A stretch of 64,000 nt of DNA, taken from NCBI GenBank assembly GCA_021397845.1, contig CM038040.1, positions 22,758,315 to 22,822,314 on the forward strand. The letters are read 5' to 3'. Each line of letters begins with the position of its first letter. The first letter of the stretch is position 1. The position numbers were made by a program, and so were the translations under genes. The notes under the pieces were generated by a model. The model searched no databases and was not told the DNA's origin. It worked only from the letters and a program-made list of their open reading frames with translations. The DNA comes from Areca catechu. Taxonomy: Eukaryota; Streptophyta; Magnoliopsida; Arecales; Arecaceae. Shown here in pieces: positions 43,365-53,992 of the stretch.

Positions 43365-43660
43365 GATAAATCAAAAGGAGAGAGAGGATAAATCCCGGTA
43401 TAGTTATCCCTACTGGGGCCCAACCCCGTCAAGTTATGTTCGATTTGGACTGTAATTTTTTGTATACTCTTCTCACAATCGGTGAGTATGTCAGCCTGAC
43501 ATCACTAAGATGCCGGAGTAGTGCGCTCTTTCACCACCCCGATCATATATTTCAGACAAATTTCTAGATTTAATCGAGTTACCCGCGAGGATCATGTCTC
43601 AAACCCGTGACCGAATGTGAGGCTAAGCCTCTACCAACCGGGTTACCGTCTTAGCGATAC
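43365..43660 (-). mobile_element. tRNA-derived SINE copy B
   Basis: On the minus strand: an A-box-like TAACCCGGTTGGTAGAGG, a B-box-like GGGTTTGAGAC, then the family body (GATTTAATCGAG in complement, GGGGCCCC..TAG) and tail AGATAAATCCCGGTATAG in complement, ending in a T-run of the plus strand near 43358. About 295 bp. Confidence 0.7.
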
Positions 43661-43837
43661 AAAATAGATGGTTCAATTTGTCCCCAGTGCATGATCTGGG
43701 AACCATAAATCTGATGCTTTGACATGAATGAGTTGAGGTAGATGCCACGTCACAAAACTATTTAATGGTTAATCAGACCCACAGCTTCTTCATCAAAAAA
43801 AAAAAAACAAAACAAAAACCTGACCCACACCACAAAA

Positions 43838-44155
43838 GGGAGAGGGGAGATAAATTCCGATATAGCTGTTCCCGTATGCCCTAACCCCGTCAGGTAATGT
43901 TCAATGCAAAATATTTAGATTTTTGCAATTTCTCCCCACCTAATGATGAGTACATCAACATGACACCACTAAGATGCCGGCCGGTAAAACGAGGACAAAG
44001 AAAGAGACCCTGACCTCTCACTCATACCAAATATCGCAGACTCCAGAATTAACTCTGAATTTAATTGAGTCATTCCGAGATCCTTCCTCGAATCCATGAC
44101 TAATTGATAGTGAGGCAAGACCTCTACTAATCGAGCTACCATCTTGGCGGTGATC
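43838..44155 (-). mobile_element. tRNA-derived SINE copy C
   Basis: On the minus strand: GCCAAGATGGTAGCTCGATT, AGTAGAGGTCTTGCCTCACT, a B-box-like GGATTCGAGGAAGG, the body and the tail GGAATTTATCTCCCC. A-rich plus-strand sequence at 43797-43815 is T-rich on minus and does not give a poly(A) tail of its own. Confidence 0.7.
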
Positions 44156-44194
44156 CACAGCTTCTTTGCATATAACCACAAATCCTCAAGCAGA

Positions 44195-44456
44195 ACCAAC
44201 AAACTAATATACCCTCCAATCAAAAAAAAGAGAAAAAAAAAAAACCCTCACCATTTAGAGATTTAAGTAAAAGATAAAGCCCAACCACCTATATCTAAAG
44301 AAAAAAAATCCTGAAGTAAAAAGAAAAAAGAAAAAAATCCTGAAGAACCAACAAACTAATATACCCTTCAATCAAAAAAAAAAAAAAAAAAAAAAAACTC
44401 ACCATTTAGAGATTTAAGTAAAAGATCAAGCCGAACCATCTATATCTAATATAATG
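44195..44456. repeat. ~150-bp tandem duplication
   Basis: ACCAACAAACTAATATACCC, CACCATTTAGAGATTTAAGT and AAAAGAT.AAGCC.AACCA.CTATATCTAA each occur twice (44196 and 44347 starts), separated by A-rich runs. Confidence 0.8.
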
Positions 44457-44607
44457 TAATCTATTTACAAGAAAACACCCATAAAATTAAAAAAAAAGAA
44501 AAAAAGAGAGAAATGGATGTTTCTCTCTTATTAAATTTCATTTCCCTTTTATTACTACATATACCAACATTCTTTCGCGCGAGCGGGAGAGAATTATAAT
44601 CTCTATA

Positions 44608-44988
44608 TCAGAATTTATGGTAGTTGGGGCACCTGGAGACGATGATCGGTTTCGGCACCACCAGGGCCGGGAAGTAGGACTCAGTTAGTATCCGAGAATG
44701 GACGGTCTCGATCTCCGCCGCCCCATCGATCAGATCCCGCATCAGCGCCGCGTAGCGCGCCCTCAACCGCTTCAAGGCCTTCCGGTACTGCGCCACCAGC
44801 CGACTCAACCGCACCCGCCGGAGGAAACCCACGAGGAACCTCCGGCCGCTGCGCCACCCCCGCCGGCTTCCCAGCCGGACCACCGCAATCCTTCTACGCC
44901 GAGAAGGCAGTGCCGGCTGGGACGGGCGGCGCGGGAGGCCGAACAGCATGGGGGCGGGGCGGGGGCGGTCGTCGTCTGGCGCTGCCAT
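44608..44988 (-). CDS. Conserved hypothetical small basic protein
   Basis: An intact single-exon frame of 126 residues. The N-terminal half is Arg/Pro-rich (RRPSQPALPSRRRRIAVVRL), followed by a basic helical stretch (LVAQYRKALKRLRARYAALM), then RDLIDGAAEIETVHSRILTE and SYFPALVVPKPIIVSRCPNY. The last part, basic tyrosine-rich helix then I-E-x-x-x-x-R-x-x-x-E-x-(Y/S)-F, is a pattern I associate with a family of uncharacterised plant proteins of about this size; I cannot name a function. GC-rich coding sequence in AT-rich DNA supports a real gene. The stop is followed by TTATAATCTC-type AT-rich DNA. No signal peptide or membrane segment is evident. Confidence 0.6.
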   Translation of the reverse strand: MAAPDDDRPRPAPMLFGLPRRPSQPALPSRRRRIAVVRLGSRRGWRSGRRFLVGFLRRVRLSRLVAQYRKALKRLRARYAALMRDLIDGAAEIETVHSRILTESYFPALVVPKPIIVSRCPNYHKF

Positions 44989-45099
44989 TGGTTGTGGTGG
45001 TGGGTGGGTGGGTGGCGGAGGATATGGTTATGACTCCTCTGAGGGAGGGAGAGAAGGATGGGACGGAATGGGATTTTAAACGGGAGGACTTCGTTTTAC

Positions 45100-45726
45100 C
45101 CGCGGGTTAACTTTTGAAAATTAATGGAAAACTTTCTGAAGTGCGGTTCTCACGGAAGTAGACTTTTTACTACGATGCTGGCTGCTGGAATGATGCAGTT
45201 TGGCGAAAAGTGAGCCTTCCTCGTTCAATGAATAATTACCGTAGATTTTGCTTTAATAAATATGAAGAGCGTTATCCAAAGTCATCCAAAGTAAGTTGAT
45301 TTGACTTCTTCCGCTTTCTCTCAACCAAACACATCCTAACAATTTATAAAATAAAATTATTAATCACTATTGATCCAATATATCATTTAATGGAAACTTT
45401 AAAATAAAATAATAATATCAGTAGTGTTGTAAGCTACTATCTTGAGAAGGTTTAAGATGATAACAACAAATATAAAAGTGTCATTCAACAAAAAGAGTAA
45501 TCAAAAGTTGTATATTATATATGACACTAAAATTTACAATAAAAAACTGCAATATTTTTTTATTTGAGAACTATTGGTGGAAGAATATAATTATATTAAG
45601 TGAAGAATGTAATGCGAAAAGAACAATATCCACCATTATTTTCCTTATATTGGATGAAATCTGAAATTGAATGAAACATGATTCATAAATTATTGCTATA
45701 TATATACTTGTGCATGAACATATACA
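45100..45726. other. Intergenic DNA, AT-rich
   Basis: Upstream region of the minus-strand gene up to the next element; nothing further recognised. Confidence 0.5.
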
Positions 45727-47446
45727 GAATTTTTTTAAAATATTATTTTTTTATTTGATATTTACAGAGTTGGGGACATCCCAACTTTATTTATGAAAAT
45801 GTTTACATTAACATGGACTGTACAGGTAGGAAAAAAAGTATAAAAAAATAATTTAAATGGAAAAATCGCTGATTATACCTGCAATTTTAATGAAAAATCA
45901 TAGGTACAACTACAATTTCTCCATATAAATCTTTTTTTATTTTAAATTTTAATAAAAATTAATAAATTAATAAAAAATAAAAATATGATATTATAATAAT
46001 ATATTATAATATATTTTATACTATAATAAATATTTTATATTTTAAAATATAATAAATATATTATAATTTATTAAATTATAAATTATATATTATAATATAG
46101 TATATTTGTTGATATATGTATACCAAACATGATGGTGGTGATGTTATGTCGAGTGCCATCGATGCAGCACAACGGAATGAGTGGCTAAACTGGCAATCGG
46201 ATAGGTACCGTTCTGGTGCTAGACTGGCCATCGGATCAGTAGCTGGACTGGCGACCGGACTGATGATTGGATCGATGGCCGGACTGGCGTCTGGACCGGC
46301 AATCAGACTGGCACCGACCTAGCACCGAACTGGCTGTCGGACCAATGACTAAAGTCGAAATGGCTATCAGACCGGTGGCCAGAGCTGCATTGGCTATCAT
46401 ACTAGTGGCTGAATCGGTGACCGGATTGGCACCAACCTAGCGATCAGACTAGTGGCTGGACTGACAACCGGACCGATAGTCAGACTGGCATAGACATGGC
46501 AACCGAATTAGCTATCGAATTAGTGATCGAATTGCCTGTCAGATTGGTGGCCAGACTGACTACCGGACCGACTCGAATTGGTACGATCGCCAGTTCAGCC
46601 ACCAATCTGACAGCCAATCTGGCCACTGATCCAATAGCTAATTTGGCTGCCAAGTCTATGCCAGTCCGACTGTTGGTCCGGTTGCCAATCCAGCTACCAA
46701 TCTGACCGCTAGGTTGGTGCCAATCTGATCACCGATCTGGCCACCGGTCTGATAGCTAGTCCGATTCTGGTAACTGGTTTGATAGCCAGTTCAGCTGCTA
46801 CATCGGTGCCGGTCCGGCCACCAGGCCGGCTATCGGTTCGATCACTAGTCCAGCCACCAGTTCGGTTCCTAATTCGATAACCAGTCTGGCTACTAGAATG
46901 GTACCTATCTGATTGCCAGTCTAGCCACTCATCCCGTTATGCTGCATCGACGGCACTTGATGCAACACCGTCATCGCCATGTTTGATATATGTATATCAA
47001 CAAATATACTATATTATAATATATAATATATAATTTAATAAATTATAAAATATTTATTATGATATAAAATATATCATAATATATTATTATAATATCATTT
47101 TTTATTTTTTATTTTTTTTTAATTTTTTTAATTAATTTTTAAAAAATTAATTTTTCTTATTGTTTACTTTTAATTAAAATCTAAAATAAAAAAGGACTTA
47201 CGTTAAAAAATTGCATGTTGTATCTACGATTTTTTATTAAAATTATAGATACAATCTTCATTTTTTTATTTAAATTTTTTAAAAAAATAAATAGAGAAAT
47301 TACATGTTGTACTTGTAATTTTTTCTAGCTTTTTTTTCCTATCCGTATAGCCCATGTCACCGTAAATATCTAATTTCGTAAATAAAGTTGACGTTGCTCC
47401 AACACCATAAATATTAAATAAAAAAAATAATATTTTAAAAAAACTC
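45727..47446. mobile_element. 1.7-kb foldback element with minisatellite arms
   Basis: Palindromic about 46587. The left end runs TTTTTTTAAAATATTATTTT, TATTTACAGAGTTGG and CAACTTTATTTATG; the complement of the right end runs TTTTTTTAAAATATTATTTT, TATTTATGGTGTTGG and CAACTTTATTTACG. A clear inner pair is ATCGATGCAGC (46157) and its complement GCTGCATCGAC (46940). The centre (46110-46990) is a field of short ACTGGCNATCGGAC-type units in opposite orientations in the two halves. No transposase. Its minisatellite type is the same as in the element at 14801. Confidence 0.75.
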
Positions 47447-47711
47447 GACATATGCATGTGATGTGGTGGAGGTCTTTGTCATTTTTAAAAAAGCTATTGC
47501 AAGGATCTTTATTTCTTTACTTCGTAATTAGAATCCATTATTTTTTAGAAGCACATCTTTCCTAATTGCACATGAGTACACCAGACCTATGGAGTCTGGC
47601 TAAGCCGGCCGCCTGAATAATGCGGTGTCTTTTATATAAGGATCGGAATGGAAAATAAAATCCCCTATTTCATGAGTGAAACCCCTCTCCCGATCGTCAA
47701 TCTTTTTCTCT
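47447..47711. other. Intergenic DNA
   Basis: No gene recognised. Confidence 0.5.
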
Positions 47712-48029
47712 CTTAATTAGGGATACAAATGGATCGGATCAAACCGGATTATGAATAATCTTGATCCAATCTGGTTCTTTGATCGGATTCTAATATTAGA
47801 TTCAAATCCAATCCACTAAAAAATCGGATTAGATCAAATCGGGTTCATTATCAGAATTTTTAACCTAACAAGTTATTCGGGTTATATCATGTCTATAAAT
47901 AACCCAGTTTTACTCTAAAAGATTTAGATCTAGATATAATTAGGATAAAATATAGAGAACTATATTTTAATTATTACATAACCAAGTGTTGGGATATGAC
48001 AGATTTAATCCACAGGTTTGGATGGGCCG

Positions 48030-48245
48030 ATCGATGCTCAAGAGGCATAAGGTCGATCAATGCCCAAGAGGCACAAGATCGATCGATGCCCAAGAGGCAC
48101 AAGATCGATCGATGCTCAAAAGGTATAAGGCCGATCGATGCCCAAGAGGCACAAGGCCGATCAATACCCAAGCCAAGAGGCACAAGGCTGATCGATGCTC
48201 AAGCGGCGTAAGGCCGATCGATGCCCAAAAGGCATAAGGTATTCA
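48030..48245 (+). repeat. ~27-bp tandem repeats (GCCGATCGATGCCCAAGAGG)
   Basis: About eight units of GGCACAAGATCGATCGATGC type, with some variation. A short piece of the same repeat is at 6722-6770. Confidence 0.85.
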
Positions 48246-48353
48246 AGGCTGACTCAATAAATCATCCATGATGTTGTTTTAACTAATGTGACACAGTCCA
48301 TACCATCGGCACTCTTTGACCAACTTAGTTGATGACGAATGTTCTGTGCACGT

Positions 48354-49278
48354 TGTTGATGCGTCAACTCCTGGACCAAGAACCGGGATGGCTGGGTGGG
48401 CTGGAGCGCTCCTCTCCCGGGCGAACCTGCAGAAAAGTCTCCAAGGGCGTCGGTGGTGTTCCGGCGGGGGACCCTCCGATGCCTAAGTTAGCAGGAGGTT
48501 GAAGGCAACAGAATGGAGGAATCAAAGGAACAACAGTGTATGGAGAGAGAAGAGTTCTTCTACCTCAAATGGGGTCCCCCAGGTACCTTATATAGGCACG
48601 GAACAGTCCAAAATCCGTTAGGGGAGAGGCTGGAAAAGACCGATATGCTCCTAGGAGAATCTGGAGAGTGGCCACGTGGCACGCAGATACGGTGACACCG
48701 TGAAAGTAGTGGAGCAAGGTCGTTGGGATAGCAGAATCCCGCCGTAACAGAAAGGTGTTTCTGGAATATCCTGGATGCCAAGGTTTGCCCGTCGGACGTC
48801 GGCCATGAGGCAGTCGGTCGGTCAGATCAAAGGCCAAGCCCCCAAGAGAGGGCGATGGGCCGGACCCCAGCAAGAGAGGGTCGTTCGGACCTCAGCTCCA
48901 GTGGGTCGGACCTCTGGCGAAGGATGGCGGGCCGGACCCCAGTAGGAGAGGGTCGTTCGGACTTCAGCTCCAGTGGGTCGGACCTCTGGCGAAGGACGAC
49001 GGGCCGAACCCCAGCAGGAGAGGGTCGTTCGAACTCAGCTCCAGTGGGTCGGACCTCTGGCAAATGACTACGAGCCGGACCCCAGCAGGAGAGGGTTGTT
49101 CAGACCTCAGCTCCGGTGGGTCGGACCTCTAGCGAAGAACGGCGGGCCGGATCCCAGCAGGAGAGGGTCGTTCGGACCTCAGCTCCAGTGGATCGGACTT
49201 TTGGCGAAGGACGGCGGGCCGGGTCAGACTGCAAGATTGGGCCGGTTCTGATAGAGGGTGAGCCGTCATGGTACAACA
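48354..49278 (-). mobile_element. Inner solo LTR (Tat-type family of 19296 and 61098)
   Basis: Plus-strand ends TGTTGATGCGTCAACTCC and TCATGGTACAACA, with perfect target duplication CACGT (48349-48353, 49279-49283). It has the shared module in complement (48459-48487) and five units of the ~72-bp repeat (GAGAGGGTCGTTCGGAC cores between 48880 and 49170), against three in the other two copies. Confidence 0.9.
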
Positions 49279-50029
49279 CACGTGATGGTCCACTAACGAA
49301 CTAACCATTTACAGCTTGCTTAATTGAATTCGGTTAGGATCGTACCCTATAAATACCAGTGAGTAAGGGGCCTCCGGGAGGTAAGTGAGTTCAAGCAGCA
49401 AGAACTCTCGCACAATCTTAACTCTATTTTCCCACATATCTTATCTGTTTAGTCCAGACCCCATGACTAACTTGAGCGTCGGAGTGTCCCCGACCGAAAA
49501 CTCTCCGGTGAGTGGATTTGTTTGCAGGCGTGACCGGCGATCATCTTGGTGGGCAAGGGTATTTATCGAATGAAGGAATGATAGATCTGCAGGACGAAGC
49601 CATCTTCAATAATTTCACCGAAGCTTGGGCATCACATCGAACTGGATACAATACCAATTATTATTAACCATAAAATAGATAACAAATAATATTATTTTTA
49701 AAATAAATTAAGATATAAAAATAATTATAACTCTATCTCTAGGTTAAAAATAAGTTCTATACAAGTTTTAAATTATAATTTAAAGATTCAAATATATATA
49801 ATCATAATAATATTAATATGTTCAAATCAGGTCGGGTCAAACTAGGTCCAAATTTAATAAATTCAAATTTAACTCAAAAATAGAACAGATATAATTTTAG
49901 AATCTAACCCGAATTCATAAATTTTTAAAAATAAATTAAATCGAGCCTAAATAGATTGGCTTGGATCGGGTTAGAAGCCAACATGACCCATTTTTTCTGT
50001 GAAAACCTTCATAGTGGCTCCCCTCTCTT

Positions 50030-50240
50030 TTGCACCCCCTCTCTCTCTCTCTCCCGCACTCTCTATTTCTTCCAATCTCTCACTCATGCTCTCACTCTAT
50101 CTCTCGTGCCCCTCTCTCTCTCTTCTCATGCTCTCACTCTATCTCTCGTGCCCCTCTCTCTCTCTTACTCTCTCTTTCCCTCTATTTTCTCTCTCACTCC
50201 CGTGCTCTCTCTCTACTCCACATTTTCTCTCGTGAGCGCT
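50030..50240. repeat. CT-rich microsatellite with a 47-bp duplication
   Basis: Runs of CTCT, and the block CATGCTCTCACTCTATCTCTC occurs twice at 50086 and 50132 (46-bp offset). Serine/leucine-rich open frames here are artefacts. Confidence 0.85.
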
Positions 50241-50269
50241 TGATTTTTCCGGTATCCCTCTCAAAAATC

Positions 50270-50997
50270 TATTAAGGATCCTTTCTTTTTATTAACTTTT
50301 TTTTTTTTTTTTTTTTGTAGTATTTAGAAAAGGAAGAAGTTAAATCATTGGATACTTATCCAAATATTTTATACTTCATCTTTTCGAAGGTGGCCGGAGG
50401 CCGTGCTGTAGATAGTGGCCTATAGGGAAGAAATCCTGAGTAGGGGTGGATCGGAAAAAAAACACGAAGAAAGGAAGAAGAAAGGAAGAAGAAAGGATTG
50501 TTTCTTCGTCCTCTCTTTCTTTCTTTTAATATTTTATATTATTTTTTTATATTATAAAAATATTTTGGAATATGAGATTTAAATAAAAATTTTTTAAGAA
50601 TATTAGAAACTAGTTTAAAATATTGATGTGGCTTAAATTTGATATATCTATGATTTTAGATTATCAGGTCCTAAGAAACCCAGTAAGGTAATCAAATTAT
50701 TTGATTATATCATCTTCGAGATAAGTAATATACTTTATAATAATTAATTCTAAAGTAAGCATATAATTAGGTATCATGCTCTCCAATATAAATTATAATT
50801 AAATTTTAGAATTATATAATCAGTCTCAATATTATAGTTTTATTGAGTAATTTCATGGTTAAATCATCTTTATGAGTTAAGCATATTGATTATTGATTAT
50901 TAAATATTGAATTATAAAATTTAATATAGTTTTGTAAAAATAAGTAGTTTGGATTGGTATATATATATATATGGACTTGACTTCTTTTAAATAAATT
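50270..50997. other. Intergenic DNA
   Basis: A T-run (50301-50319) and GAAGAAAGGAAGAAGAAAGG repeats (50465-50498) in AT-rich DNA; no gene. Confidence 0.5.
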
Positions 50998-52080
50998 TGG
51001 AACCAAATTCGATCAAGTTCTCTACCAATTGATTTGCACGAATCCTCGTGTAGCAAGCTAAAAAGTTAATAGTTAATCACTTTTCCATCTTTTTGAATTT
51101 ATATTTATTCTAAAGTATTTTAATTTATTTTATTTGTCATTATTCTAACTTATTTATATTTATTATGGAAATATTTATATTTATTATGAAAGTGTTTGTA
51201 TTTAATCCATCTGAAGTTTGTATTTATCCTAGAATAAATTTAAATTTATGAAAAAGTAGACTATCCAATCATTATTAATAGTTCTAGCATGCATTAAAAT
51301 ATCATTAATGCTAGTAAAAAAATTATGTTTATTTTAAAGTATTTTTGTTTATTCTGTTTGTGTTTATTTTAAACTCATTTATATTTATTTTGAAAGAGTT
51401 TATGTTTATTCCATCCAAAATTTATGTTTATTCTGAAGTATTTGTATTTATTCTACATAATAAATCGAAAACTTCAGAATAAATATAAATATAAAAAGAT
51501 TGAAAAGTAATTGTTAACTTTTTAGTTTGCTGCATGGGATATATACAAATCAGACGGTAGGAGGCTTGATCGGATTTGGCTCCAGATTCGATCAAGCCTC
51601 CCACCATTTGATTTGCACATATTTCAATATTTAATGGTATAGAATAAACATAAATAAAAATACTTCAAAATAAATATAAACATTCCAAACAAATATAAAT
51701 CTTTTTAGAATAAACATAAATACTTCAAAATAAATAGAAACACTTCTGTCTATTTTGGTTTATATTTGTTATGAAGTATTTATATTTATTCTAAAAAGAT
51801 TTGTATTTATTCTGAAATGTTTGTATTTATTATGAAAAAGTGGACTATCACATTATTAATAATTTTAACAATTACTAGCAACCATTAAAATACCATTAAT
51901 ACGAGTAAAAAGAATTATGTTTATTATGAAAAGTTTGTATTTCTTCTGTAACATTTTTATTTATTTTATTTATATATATTTATACCATTAATATATCATT
52001 AACTTTTTATTTTTGCTGCATAGGGATCGATATAAATCAGATGATGAGAGACTTGACTAGATTTGATTTCAAATCCTTTT
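50998..52080. mobile_element. Two adjoining foldback/MITE units
   Basis: The end block GGAACCAAATTCGATCAAG with AGCTAAAAAGTTAATAG (50998-51075) recurs in complement at 51510-51592 (GTTAACTTTTTAGTTTGCTG, GGCTTGATCGGATTTGG), giving one 595-bp inverted-repeat unit. A second unit shares the middle block and ends with TTAACTTTTTATTTTTGCTG and GACTTGACTAGATTTG (52005-52070). Between them TATTTATTCTGAAGT-type repeats fill both units. No coding region. Confidence 0.65.
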
Positions 52081-52442
52081 GAAGGAAACCAAGTCTATCT
52101 ATATGTATAAACACTGCTAGTGACTGGCCAGATGAAGTAATCAAAAAATTTCAATTGGGCTTAGGTCAACTCAACCCTAAAGAACCATGGGCTAATGCAT
52201 TAACATGAACTCGAGATAGTCATTGTACATTACTGGAGAAAAAATATATCGTATAACCTAATTGGGCTATATAAGTCCTACTTTTTAATGCGCATTTAAT
52301 GTTATAGTTTTACATTTTATTTTAAAAAATGAATGACAAAAATACCCCTCCTTTATAAAAAAATATGATATTCATTGGCTTATATTATAATATCCATTGG
52401 CTGACTTATGACATCCCCATGTTCACATAATATTATAGGGCC

Positions 52443-53090
52443 GAAGGGTATTTTCATCATTAAAAAAAGTTTTAAAATCTTTAATGATAAAAATACCCCT
52501 TACCTTATAATATCCTGTGAATAGAGTTATGACACATTGTTTACAAAAGGGTGTTATACATGAAAGGACACTTTCATCATTCAAACATGTATTTAATGTT
52601 TGCAGTTTAATTTTTCTTGAAAATTTTGAATGATGAAAATACCATTCTTTTATGCGCATATTTGTACACAGGGTGTTATAACCTTATTCACAGGATGTCA
52701 CAAGAATGAGAGTATTTTCATTATTAATAAAAATACCCTTGACTTTATGATATCCTATGAATAGGATTATGACATCCTATATACAAACAAGTATCATAAG
52801 TAAAAGATATTTTAATCATTCAAATATGTATTTAATGCCTGCAGTTTACTTTTTTTTAGAAATTTTGAATGATAAAAACGTCCTTTCTTTATGACATCCA
52901 TTTGTGAACAGAGTGTCATAACCTTGTTCACAGGATGTGGTTGAAAATATTTTTATCATTAATTTTTTTATTTTTTTAAAATGATAAAAATATTTTTCGA
53001 TTTTATGATATTCTATAAATATAGGGATGTCATAAACTACTCATTGGATATCATGATCCAAGTCAACAGATATCATAATTTTTTCATAAA
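52443..53090. repeat. ~240-bp tandem repeats, three units
   Basis: AAAAATACCCCT/AAAAATACCCTT/AAAAATATTTTT begin successive units (52489, 52728, 52984), each with TTATGACATCCTAT-type and GCAGTTTA.TTTTT.T.GAAA-type blocks (52599, 52840). Repeated TATGACATCC and CACAGGATGT form small palindromes. Confidence 0.75.
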
Positions 53091-53232
53091 CTAAGATATT
53101 TTAATCATTTAAATTTTTTAACAAAAATATAAAATTTTAAATTTTAAATATATATATTAAAAAATAAAGTTTACATAATTTTGATATAGCTTAATGATAT
53201 TTTGACAGTGTGTTCTTTCTACAATCTCGCGG

Positions 53233-53812
53233 TTAAAGGTGCAAATGGGTCAGGTTAGATCGGGTCATAAATGATCCTGATCCGATTCGGTTCTTTGATC
53301 AGGTCCTAATATTAAATCTAGACCCAACCCACTAGAAAATTGGATCGGGTTCACTATTAGAATTTTCAGCCCAATAGATCATTCAGATTGGATCGAGTCC
53401 ATAAATAACTCAGTTATAATCTAAAAAATTAGATCTAAATATAATATAGAAAAAATATAAATAACAATATTTCAATTATTACATAGCCAACTATTATTAA
53501 TCATAAAATAGATAGCAAATAATATTATTTTTAAAATAAATTAAAAATATACAAATATTTATAACTATATTTTTATGTTAAAAATAAGTTTCATAAAAAT
53601 TTTAAATTATAATTTAAAAATCTAAATAGATATGATCCTAATAGTATTAGTATATTCAAGTCGGGTTGAGTCGGATTTAAATACAGTAAATCTAGATCTA
53701 ATTCAAAAATAAAATGAATCTAATTTTAAAATTTAATCTAAATTTATAAAAATAATTTAAATCGAACATAAATAGATCGAATCGGTTCACGAACCAACCT
53801 GATTTATTTGCA
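53233..53812. mobile_element. TIR/MITE-like element, intact copy
   Basis: Ends GTGCAAATGGGTCAGGTTAG and, in complement at the right, GCAAATAAATCAGGTTGG. Over 500 bp matches the split copy at 47712-49985. Non-coding. It ends about 180 bp upstream of the GCR1 start codon. Confidence 0.7.
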
Positions 53813-53992
53813 AACGTGGCGGACAAAAAAAAAAAAAATTACTCACGTGAACTGTTCCTACTAAAATGCGCTGCGGTTGCGCCACTTTGTCAAAAGCCTC
53901 CGTCATCGGTCCGTTACTTTCCGTTAACGGCATCTCCTTCCCTCTTCTCCCGGTCTTCCCGAGAGAGAGAACAGACCGGTGCGATCGAGACG
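53813..53992 (+). promoter_or_regulatory. GCR1 5' flank and 5' UTR
   Basis: A short GC-rich leader (CTTCCCGAGAGAGAG and similar) precedes the ATG. No clear TATA box. A CACGTG core (ACTCACGTGAAC, 53843) resembles a G-box. Because the TIR element ends close by, the proximal promoter is at most about 180 bp unless element DNA is used. Confidence 0.4.

Larger units (their letters stand above)
47988..49645 (+). mobile_element. Outer solo LTR, itself split by another LTR
   Basis: Starts TGTTGGGATATGACAG at 47989 and ends near GGATACAAT. The bases ACCAA occur on both sides (47983-47987 and 49646-49650), consistent with a 5-bp duplication allowing one changed base. It carries a ~27-bp tandem array (48030-48245), TATA-like CCTATAAATACC at 49347, and the shared module CTTGAGCGTCGGAGTG at 49471 followed by TTTGTTTGCAGG. 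No internal genes. Confidence 0.7.
47712..49985. mobile_element. TIR element (related to 53233), split by nested solo LTRs
   Basis: Left part 47712-47987 and right part about 49646-49985 together align along their whole length with the uninterrupted copy at 53233-53812. The left end reads ATACAAATGGATCGGATC; the complement of the right end reads AAAAATGGGTCATGTTGG. Long blocks such as AAATAATATTATTTTTAAAA are shared. It is non-coding, a MITE-like DNA element, possibly hAT-type from the CAAATGGGTC end; superfamily uncertain. Confidence 0.7.

Noticed and set aside
44100..44155. Possible tRNA gene on the minus strand
   Set aside because: Only the A and B boxes resemble a tRNA; no cloverleaf could be folded, and the same head recurs in other SINE copies.
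49956..50275. Serine/leucine-rich frames of 78-95 codons
   Set aside because: They lie in a CT microsatellite that is open in all three frames.
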